Of a stretch of DNA of 8,274 nt, positions 1 to 6,359 are shown in pieces. A program made the translations under genes and the position numbers. The notes under the pieces were generated by a model, which did not search any database, was not told the origin of the DNA, and saw only the letters and a list, made by a program, of their open reading frames with translations. How positions within the stretch are numbered: the first letter of the stretch is position 1; each line of letters starts with the position of its first letter. Source of the DNA: Mollicutes bacterium (GTDB lineage: Bacteria > Bacillota_I > Bacilli_A > RF39 > UBA660); NCBI GenBank assembly GCA_003560455.1, contig PWIL01000080.1:1-8274 (forward strand). The letters are read 5' to 3'.

Positions 1-1136
1 AAAGATGCTGCTTCATAAAACATTGAACTCATATCAGTTACATTGCCTGTATCCCAATCACTAATATCACCATCAAAAGCAATTGCTTCATTAAACATTA
101 AACTCATATTAGTAACACTGCCCGTATTCCAATCATTTAAATTTTGGTTAAATGATGTTGCATTATCAAACATATTTCTCATGTCCACTACATTACTCGT
201 ATCCCAATTATTAATATCTTGATTAAAGGCGGTTGCATTATAAAACACACCTCTCATATTAGTTACATTATTCATATTCCAATTACTAATATCACCATTA
301 AATAAACTGGCACCACGAAACATATTGCTAATATCTGTAATTCCACTACTTGCATTATTCAAAAAATTAGGTGTTGAAAAAGTGTCAATTTCCGTATAAG
401 CAAACATCATCCGCGCATTTGTTAAACCAAATCCCATAGGAACTGGCGATAAAATATCAGTTAACCTTTCCGGTGTTGCATCACTATGACAACTTGTCCC
501 ACTACCAACAGTACAAAAAGATACATGAGAAGCAGTACCATCTAAAGTTATTTCATAAACACCAGCAGTTGCATATTCATGAGTCAAATATAGATTACCA
601 CTATCATTGACTACATCTTCAGTTCCATCATCCCAGTCAATAGTAAAATCACCATTATTTATACCAAATCCAAATAATTGATTATCTTCAGTTGTTGTTA
701 TTTCAAAAGTCCAACTTCCCCCCATTGCAAGCAGACAATTACCATCATAGTCCTCAAGAAAGATCTCTTCACTATGAAAATATTTTTTGGCACACCAAGT
801 TCCATTATGAACTGCGGCGGCTATTTCACACTCATCATTTATAAACACATGCCCACCTTTAGGAGCTTGACCAGAAAAATGCAATTTTTCAGTCCCCATT
901 TCGAAATTATCAAAAATAATTTCTCTTTCACCATTTTGATTCCTGGCAATATCAAGAAAACACTCATTTTCCGCCGTTTTCACTATTCCTCTTGCACTAG
1001 CCGCAAACGCTCCTTTTCTTGCATCACTAATTACATTTAAAATGATTGGCATAACAATTAATAAAATAATTGCTAATATTACAATTACCGCTAATAATTC
1101 AATTAAAGTAAATCCTCTTTTTTTAAACTTTTTCAT
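1..1136 (-). CDS. Prepilin-type surface protein with BspA/DUF285-like repeats (C-terminus off the window)
   Basis: Partial gene: 378 residues are visible and the reading frame runs off the left edge without a stop. ATG at 1134-1136 is preceded by AGGGAG (1142-1147) at 5 nt spacing. The N-terminus is a class III (type IV prepilin) signal: KKFKKRG, then FTLIELLAVIVILAII. The expected prepilin-peptidase cut is after Gly8, with Glu at +5 of the mature protein, followed by a hydrophobic helix (about residues 9-33). Residues 34-150 form a pilin-like globular part. Residues about 155-208 resemble a PKD-type beta fold (DWDDGTED ... HEYATAGVYEITL). Residues 265-378 are BspA-like repeats of the DUF285 type (FN.DIS.WDTSNVT.M..MF..A). 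Six cysteines (59, 103, 115, 134, 208, 216) suit an exported, disulfide-bonded protein. Family knowledge suggests surface display, perhaps adhesion. Pilus assembly is inference, since no pilus machinery lies in the window. It has its own promoter and is separate from the operon upstream. Confidence 0.85.
   Translation of the reverse strand, partial: MKKFKKRGFTLIELLAVIVILAIILLIVMPIILNVISDARKGAFAASARGIVKTAENECFLDIARNQNGEREIIFDNFEMGTEKLHFSGQAPKGGHVFINDECEIAAAVHNGTWCAKKYFHSEEIFLEDYDGNCLLAMGGSWTFEITTTEDNQLFGFGINNGDFTIDWDDGTEDVVNDSGNLYLTHEYATAGVYEITLDGTASHVSFCTVGSGTSCHSDATPERLTDILSPVPMGFGLTNARMMFAYTEIDTFSTPNFLNNASSGITDISNMFRGASLFNGDISNWNMNNVTNMRGVFYNATAFNQDINNWDTSNVVDMRNMFDNATSFNQNLNDWNTGSVTNMSLMFNEAIAFDGDISDWDTGNVTDMSSMFYEAAS
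3..302 (-). repeat. Four tandem 75-bp units encoding 25-residue BspA/DUF285-type repeats
   Basis: Four in-frame units of exactly 25 codons occupy residues 279-303, 304-328, 329-353 and 354-378 (DNA 302-228, 227-153, 152-78, 77-3). Each starts with F(N/D), has a central (D/N)W(D/N)(T/M) and (N/S)V(T/V)(N/D)M, and ends in MF or VF plus a four- or five-residue Ala-containing tail. A partial first unit (ITDISNMFRGASL) precedes them. The units are conserved at protein level but clearly diverged in DNA, so they are not recent identical duplications. The array continues past the left edge, so the total copy number is unknown. Confidence 0.88.
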
Positions 1137-1173
1137 AATTACTCCCTTTTATTCTACAATTATCATCTTCTAT

Positions 1174-1182
1174 ATTATACCA
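1174..1182 (-). promoter_or_regulatory. Extended -10 promoter of the prepilin/repeat gene
   Basis: On the minus strand the sequence reads TGG-TATAAT: a perfect consensus -10 hexamer (1174-1179) with an upstream TGn extension (1180-1182). It lies 37 nt upstream of the ATG, giving a leader of roughly 30 nt that contains the ribosome binding site. No good -35 is seen at 16-18 bp spacing; that position is T-rich and belongs to the U-run of the preceding terminator. The extended -10 may compensate. This is a sequence-based prediction only. Confidence 0.7.
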
Positions 1183-1200
1183 CATTTTAAAAAAACATAA

Positions 1201-1229
1201 AAAAAAAACAATTTTAAATTGTTCTTTTT
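1201..1229 (-). terminator. Probable intrinsic terminator of the peptidase-exporter unit
   Basis: Just after the exporter stop codon, the minus strand carries an inverted repeat AACAAT / ATTGTT (1218-1223 and 1207-1212) with a 5-nt loop. It can be extended outward through a G-U pair and five A-U pairs (1224-1229 with 1201-1206), and a U-rich stretch follows. The position is right for a terminator, but the stem is nearly all A-U, so its strength is doubtful. On the plus strand the same hairpin is followed by CTTTTTATTT, but no plus-strand gene needs it. Confidence 0.55.
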
Positions 1230-1231
1230 AT

Positions 1232-2965
1232 TTACACATTTAATTCTAATGCCTCTGGTTGATACAATTTATTATATAAATCGCTTTCCATCAATAAATC
1301 ACTATGCTTCCCCATTGCTTTTACTTCGCCATTATCAATTAAAATAATTAAATCAGCATCAATAATTGTTGATAAACGATGGGCGACAATTAGAACGGTA
1401 TGATCTTTAGTTAAGTCATTAATCGTGTTTTTAATATAATTTTGCGATTCATTATCTAATGAAGATGTTGATTCATCAAATAAAATGATTTTCGATTTTT
1501 TCGCTAGGCTACGGGCAATTGATAATCTTTGTTTCTGACCTCCTGATAAATTAATTCCCCCTTCACCGATTAGAGTATCATACTTATCTTCTAAACTCAT
1601 AATATATTTGTCAATATAAACCTTTTTACACAGTTCGCGAATTTCTCTTAAAGTTATATTAGGTTTTATCATTTTAAAATTTTCTTTAATAGTTTTATTA
1701 AAAATATACGGCTCTTGACGAATAATTGCTATATGTTTTCTTAAACTAGCTTGGGAAAATTCAGTAATTGGCATGCCATCAATTAATATTTGACCCGCAT
1801 CAGGATCATAAAAACGCAATAATAAATTAAAGATCGTTGTTTTTCCAACGCCACTACGACCAACAATCGCTATTTTTTGCTTTGGTTTTATAGTTAAATT
1901 AAAATTATCTAAAACCTTTTGATCATCATAAGCAAAATTAACATCTTGAAAAGTAATTTCACCTTTAATTTTATTTATTTTTCGATTACCAAACTTTTCA
2001 TCATCATATAATTCATTATCCAAAATTGTATTTATTCTTTTTAAAGAAACAATTACTTGTTGATAATCAGCACCAAGTTGGGCGATTTGTCTTGAAAAAT
2101 CAAATAACCGCCAAATATACCATTGAAAAGCTATAAAAAGCGCCAATGTGATATCACCCAAAAAATATAAATAACCTAACGTTAAAAAAATAACTAGTTC
2201 CATAAAAGTTCCCAATAAACCTAATAAAGTATAATATGATAAATTAAAATAGCGAACCCGAAAAGATTGAAAAAATAAATCTTTTACATTTTTATCAACT
2301 AGTTTTTGCATATTCTTTTTTAACCCTAGCGCTTTAACATCACGCACGCCAAAAAAAATTTGATTTGCTAATGATAAAAAACTATCTTTTTCCGCTTTTA
2401 TTTTTTTACTGGTACTTTTTATTTGTGGATAATATTTCAAAGAAATAATTGTTTTAATAATAATTAATAATATAAATTGAACTGTTAATATCCAAGAAAA
2501 TGTTGCCGCCAAACCAATAATAAAAATAACAATTATTATTCGTGAAACTGAACGGATTATTTTAGGGAGAATATTAGTTATTTGTTGGGGATCAGTATAT
2601 ATTTTATTAACTAATTCACCAACCCGCATTTTATCAAACGCCCGAACTGGTAAATCTAAACCTTTTTGAAATAAATCTTTGGTAATTCGTTCAAAGAAAT
2701 TAATTTCAATTCGCGTATATAATAATTCTTTATAAAAATGAAATAATCCTAAATCAATAATTGAATAAAGGGCGTGAAAAAATAAATAAAGGGAAAACAT
2801 ATAAAAACTACCAGCAACTAAATTATCAACTGCTAAACCAAATAAATACTCATATACCAAAGAAAAAAATGAACCAAAAAACACTAAAAAAGCAAAAACA
2901 ATAAATTTATATTGATCTTCTTTTAAATAATGCCATTGGGTTTTTAATAATAAAAATAATTCCAA
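1232..2965 (-). CDS. ABC exporter half-transporter (TM domain fused to ATPase)
   Basis: A membrane exporter of the MsbA/LmrA/peptide-exporter type, 577 residues, the usual length for a half-transporter that works as a homo- or heterodimer. The N-terminal 310 residues hold about six TM segments (roughly 22-45, 54-75, 138-155, 157-175, 243-263, 265-287). The nucleotide-binding domain follows: Walker A GRSGVGKTT (369-377), Q-loop Gln417, signature LSGGQ (473-477), Walker B IILFDE with catalytic Glu498, D-loop SSLD (501-504) and H-loop His529. All ATPase residues are intact. There is no N-terminal C39 peptidase domain, so it would not cut a leader peptide itself. The start is TTG (2963-2965): a TAG stop lies directly upstream in frame, the next in-frame Met is at residue 56, and a G-run ribosome binding site sits 5 nt away. 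It lies 22 bp after the S41 gene, suggesting co-expression. The substrate could be a peptide, lipid or drug; sequence alone cannot decide. No partner half-transporter is in the window. Confidence 0.93.
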   Translation of the reverse strand: MELFLLLKTQWHYLKEDQYKFIVFAFLVFFGSFFSLVYEYLFGLAVDNLVAGSFYMFSLYLFFHALYSIIDLGLFHFYKELLYTRIEINFFERITKDLFQKGLDLPVRAFDKMRVGELVNKIYTDPQQITNILPKIIRSVSRIIIVIFIIGLAATFSWILTVQFILLIIIKTIISLKYYPQIKSTSKKIKAEKDSFLSLANQIFFGVRDVKALGLKKNMQKLVDKNVKDLFFQSFRVRYFNLSYYTLLGLLGTFMELVIFLTLGYLYFLGDITLALFIAFQWYIWRLFDFSRQIAQLGADYQQVIVSLKRINTILDNELYDDEKFGNRKINKIKGEITFQDVNFAYDDQKVLDNFNLTIKPKQKIAIVGRSGVGKTTIFNLLLRFYDPDAGQILIDGMPITEFSQASLRKHIAIIRQEPYIFNKTIKENFKMIKPNITLREIRELCKKVYIDKYIMSLEDKYDTLIGEGGINLSGGQKQRLSIARSLAKKSKIILFDESTSSLDNESQNYIKNTINDLTKDHTVLIVAHRLSTIIDADLIILIDNGEVKAMGKHSDLLMESDLYNKLYQPEALELNV

Positions 2966-2970
2966 CTAAT

Positions 2971-2978
2971 CCCCCCCC
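2971..2978 (-). promoter_or_regulatory. Poly-G(8) ribosome binding site of the ABC exporter
   Basis: Eight consecutive G on the minus strand, 5 nt upstream of the TTG start (the spacer is ATTAG). It is the only candidate Shine-Dalgarno for this gene, but it is a homopolymer rather than the AGGAGG-like sites of the neighbouring genes. Such a tract is conspicuous in DNA this AT-rich. Its length could vary by slippage, although a sequencing or assembly length error is also possible. Confidence 0.6.
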
Positions 2979-2987
2979 TTTTAATAA

Positions 2988-4175
2988 TTATAATATTTTT
3001 CCTTTTTCATAATTTAAAACTTTGTTTATAACAATGTCCTCTCCTACTCTTAAATTTTCAATCGTATTATATATTTCATAATCATTTGGAAATGAAGCCA
3101 TTGGTAATGATGGGGTTTTTTCTTCCTTACTATCACAAATCGTTTGATATTTTCCCACTTTATCTTTTTTTATTTCAAATGTTCTAGTTGAACAAGTAAC
3201 AATAATTTTTGAATTTGGCAGTTGAAATTTTTCAACCTCACCAAATCTGCTATCAATCGAACCACCAGTTTGTCCGCCAATCACAATTGCACCCAAATTC
3301 TTCAAATCTAATAACGCAAACATAGCGGCGGAAAATGTCCCTTTATCAACCAAACAAAATATTTTTCCATTAAAACTTTCTAATCTTTTAATTATCGGTT
3401 TTATAACCATTGCATTGCCACCTTGATTTTGTCGTATATCAACTATAACTTTATCTATATTACTCTCAAGTTCTTTATTTATATCGCTTAAAAATTTTTC
3501 CATTTTATAATTTTCATCCTCATGACAAGAAAAATAATTAATATAAAGCGTCTTAGAATTATCAACTCTTCGACAATAATATCTTTTAAAAACTTTATTT
3601 GAATATATCATTGGTTTAATTAATTTCGAATAATCTGGTGCTTGCTCGTATTTATAAGCTATCTTATTTGTCTGACCATTATTTTTATAACCTATTTCAT
3701 AAACATCACTGTTAATTATATTTAAAATTTTCAAAAACAAAGGTCTTCTTAAAGTCTGTTCAATTTGAAATTCTCTAAAGGCTGATGTTTCATATACAAT
3801 AAAATGTTCCAATTCTTTTAAAACCGCCATAATTGATTTATTATTAATGGATATTACCTCTTTAAACAAGGCTTGTTGATTTATTTCATCTACACTTGTA
3901 ATATACAATTTATCATTTATCATTTCAAAAGAAATAGGCATTTTATAACCAAGAAAACCTCGATCAATATAAGTATGGGCATCTTTTAAAAGCGAAGTTA
4001 AATACGCAATTTGCTTTAACATATTACTTTTTGTTAATTTATTATTAATTTCTTTTACTTCAGTAAACTTTTTAATAAATATTTCCCTATCATAATTACG
4101 ATATAGATTAGGATGAAAATGTTCAAGTTTTTCCTTAAAATAATCTAAATCTTCGAACCACTTTTTTTTATCCAT
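2988..4175 (-). CDS. S41-family peptidase homologue (tricorn/CtpA-like fold), no signal peptide
   Basis: 395 residues. ATG at 4173-4175 is preceded by AAGGAG (4183-4188), 7 nt away. Family features: an N-terminal helical segment ending in LLKDAHT (62-68), which matches the conserved L.D.HT of S41 proteins; a PDZ-like middle (about 80-125, KEVISINNKSI); and a catalytic core with VDIRQNQGGN (245-254, the D.R.N.GG motif). GTFSAAMF (279-286) offers Ser282 as the likely nucleophile. GGQTGG (300-305) sits where CtpA-type enzymes carry the dyad lysine, so the Ser-Lys dyad seems absent. His67 could instead serve a tricorn-like Ser-His arrangement. The tail (376-389) fits the family's final G.D..(I/V)..VL element. 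There is no signal peptide or TM segment, so it is probably cytoplasmic, which is unusual because many S41 relatives are exported. The neighbour exporter suggests a role in processing an exported peptide; this is inference. By hand count, Arg codons are mostly AGA/AGG (10 of 14), against 5 of 22 in the exporter. Confidence 0.85.
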   Translation of the reverse strand: MDKKKWFEDLDYFKEKLEHFHPNLYRNYDREIFIKKFTEVKEINNKLTKSNMLKQIAYLTSLLKDAHTYIDRGFLGYKMPISFEMINDKLYITSVDEINQQALFKEVISINNKSIMAVLKELEHFIVYETSAFREFQIEQTLRRPLFLKILNIINSDVYEIGYKNNGQTNKIAYKYEQAPDYSKLIKPMIYSNKVFKRYYCRRVDNSKTLYINYFSCHEDENYKMEKFLSDINKELESNIDKVIVDIRQNQGGNAMVIKPIIKRLESFNGKIFCLVDKGTFSAAMFALLDLKNLGAIVIGGQTGGSIDSRFGEVEKFQLPNSKIIVTCSTRTFEIKKDKVGKYQTICDSKEEKTPSLPMASFPNDYEIYNTIENLRVGEDIVINKVLNYEKGKIL

Positions 4176-4220
4176 TTTTTAGCTCCTTTTAATTAATAAC
4201 TACTACTAAATTTTAATTTT

Positions 4221-6353
4221 TTATTTTAATAAACTTAAAGCAACCCGTCCTTTTTCTTTTTCAATATCAATTACTTGACACTCAACAATGTCACCGACAG
4301 CTAGAACTTCACTGGGATGTTTTAGATACTGATTACTAATTTTTGAAATATGAACTAAACCATCATTTTTTAAACCAATATCAATAAATGCACCAAAATC
4401 AACTACATTACGTACGGTTCCTTGTAATTTCATACCAATTTTTAAATCTTCTAAATTTAAAATATCACTTTTTAATAATGGTTTTTCCATCATGTCTCTT
4501 GGATCACGATTTGGTTTTTTAAGCGATTTAATAATATCTTCTAACGTATATTTATCTGTCTTTAATTCGTTTAATAATAAATCAAAATTAATATTTTCTA
4601 GTTTTTCTTCAATTGCACTACTACCAAGGTCATTAACATTCATATTAATTTTTGCTAAAACCCCTTCAGCAATTGTATAACTTTCCGGATGAATATCCGT
4701 CATATCCAGCATATTTGGCGAATCTAAAACCCTAAGAAAACCAATTGCTTGTTCATAACTTTTCGGACTTAACAATTTTTTTAAAGCATTACGACTTTTA
4801 ATTTTACCAGTTTGCTCACGAAAGTCAAGTATTTTACTAATTGTTTTTTTATTTAAACCAGAAACATATTGTAATAACGAACTACTAGCCGTATTAATAT
4901 TAACGCCAACCATATTTACCGCTTTAGTCACTACAAAATTTAATCTTTCGTTTAATAATTTAGGTGTAACATCATGTTGGTATAAACCAACTCCAATATT
5001 TTTAGGATCAATTTTGACTAATTCAGCTAATGGGTCTTGTAACCGACGGCCGATACTAATCGCGCTTCGTTCCGCTGCTTCTAATTTCGGAAATTCTTGT
5101 TTTGCTATTTCACTGGCTGAATAAACACTAGCTCCTGCTTCATTAACTATTATATATTCAACTTTTTGGTCAATGCTTTTAATTACTTCAGCAATTAGTT
5201 TTTCACTTTCTCTAGAAGCTGTTCCATTACCAATTGCAATAATATCTATTTGATATTCATTAATTATTTTTTTTAATTGTCCAATACTTTCTTGCCATTT
5301 ATTTAATGGTGCATGCGGATAAATAACAGAAATTAATTTATTTCTTCCTAAAGCATCAATCACTGCTAATTTACAACCAGTTCGATAAGCAGGATCAAGT
5401 GCTAAAATTATTTTTTCTTTTAAAGGTGGTGTTAATAATAATTTTTCTAAATTAACTCCAAAATTATTAATTGCATCTTTTTCCGCTTTTTCAGTTAATT
5501 CGCTTCTAATTTCGCGTTCAACACTCGGAAAAATTAACCGATCATAACTATCTTTAATAAAAGTTAAAACTAAATCATTAACTGGTGATTGTGTTTTAAT
5601 TATTTTACTAACTAAATAATTTAAATCTTCTTCACCAACTTTAATTTTTACTAACAAAACCTTTTCTTTTTCACCACGATTAATTGCTAAAATTCGATGT
5701 GACTTTATTGATTTAATTGCTTCTTGATAGTCATAATACATTTCATAAACTTTTTTTTCATCAGCAACATCTTTTTTTATTTTAGTTACAATGATACCAT
5801 TTTTAATCATATTCAAGCGAATTGCTTTTCGATATTCAGCTTGATCACTAATCCATTCTGCAATAATATGTCCGGCACCTGTTATTGCATCAGCCGTAGT
5901 TTTAACATCTTTATTTAAAAATTTACTTGCTTCTTTTTCTAGATCAATTTCCTTTGGAAAAGAATAAATTAATTTCGCAAACGCTTCCAGGCCTTTTTTA
6001 ATAGCTTCGGTTGCTTTGGTTTTTTTCTTTTCTTTAAACGGACGATATAAGTCTTCAACTTCAACTAATTTTTCCGCATTGATAATTTTATTTTTTAATT
6101 CTTCAGTTAATAAACCTTTTTCATCAATTAAAGCAATCACGGCTTCTTTTCGTTCGGCAAGATTTTTTTGATATTGATAAACTTCATCAATTGCTTTTAT
6201 TTTTTCTTCACCAAGACCACCTGTCATTTCTTTTCGATATCTAGCAATAAATGGTATCGTATTATTTTCACTTAAAAGTTTTAAAACAACACTTACTTGT
6301 TGTTCTTTAATCATTAGTTTATTGGCTATTTCATGTTTTATTTTTTCTTCCAT
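4221..6353 (-). CDS. tex: Tex-family transcription accessory / RNA-binding protein
   Basis: 710 residues, slightly shorter than many Tex proteins. Tex is a conserved nucleic-acid-binding protein linked to transcription; the exact mechanism is unsettled. Visible order: N-terminal helical Tex region (1-200) with the hallmark NTIPFIARYRKEMTGGL (31-47) and VEDLYRPFKEKKKT (99-112); a YqgF/RNase H-like domain (about 314-440) beginning ILALDPAYRTGCKLAV and containing AIGNGTASRE (373-382) and VNEAGASVYSAS (403-414); helix-hairpin-helix segments (about 455-545, with NINTASSSLLQYVSGL); and a C-terminal S1 RNA-binding domain (637-708) with the conserved GTVRNVVDFGAFIDIG and DGLVHISKIS. The protein ends two residues after the S1 fold, without the longer tail some homologues have. 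ATG at 6351-6353 has a GAGGAAAT ribosome binding site that begins inside the upstream stop codon, so translation is probably coupled to the polymerase gene. Plus-strand open frames inside it (4492-4680, 5724-5918) are shadows. Confidence 0.96.
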   Translation of the reverse strand: MEEKIKHEIANKLMIKEQQVSVVLKLLSENNTIPFIARYRKEMTGGLGEEKIKAIDEVYQYQKNLAERKEAVIALIDEKGLLTEELKNKIINAEKLVEVEDLYRPFKEKKKTKATEAIKKGLEAFAKLIYSFPKEIDLEKEASKFLNKDVKTTADAITGAGHIIAEWISDQAEYRKAIRLNMIKNGIIVTKIKKDVADEKKVYEMYYDYQEAIKSIKSHRILAINRGEKEKVLLVKIKVGEEDLNYLVSKIIKTQSPVNDLVLTFIKDSYDRLIFPSVEREIRSELTEKAEKDAINNFGVNLEKLLLTPPLKEKIILALDPAYRTGCKLAVIDALGRNKLISVIYPHAPLNKWQESIGQLKKIINEYQIDIIAIGNGTASRESEKLIAEVIKSIDQKVEYIIVNEAGASVYSASEIAKQEFPKLEAAERSAISIGRRLQDPLAELVKIDPKNIGVGLYQHDVTPKLLNERLNFVVTKAVNMVGVNINTASSSLLQYVSGLNKKTISKILDFREQTGKIKSRNALKKLLSPKSYEQAIGFLRVLDSPNMLDMTDIHPESYTIAEGVLAKINMNVNDLGSSAIEEKLENINFDLLLNELKTDKYTLEDIIKSLKKPNRDPRDMMEKPLLKSDILNLEDLKIGMKLQGTVRNVVDFGAFIDIGLKNDGLVHISKISNQYLKHPSEVLAVGDIVECQVIDIEKEKGRVALSLLK

Positions 6354-6359
6354 ATTTCC

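Noticed and set aside
3..302. CRISPR-like or satellite DNA repeat
   Set aside because: The 75-bp period is in frame, encodes a known 25-residue protein repeat and is diverged at DNA level; no constant repeats with unique spacers.
678..1040. Plus-strand open frame of 120 codons
   Set aside because: It lies opposite the prepilin/repeat gene, whose minus-strand frame has clear domains; the plus-strand product resembles nothing and has no ribosome binding site.
4176..4220. Separate promoter or hidden small gene between tex and the S41 gene
   Set aside because: The 45 bp hold only the S41 ribosome binding site and AT-rich sequence; no convincing -10/-35 pair, hairpin or start codon with SD was found.
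4492..4680. Plus-strand open frame of 62 codons
   Set aside because: Antisense shadow inside the well-conserved Tex gene.
5724..5918. Plus-strand open frame of 64 codons
   Set aside because: Antisense shadow inside tex; Phe/Ile/Asn-rich composition typical of reverse-strand AT-rich coding DNA.
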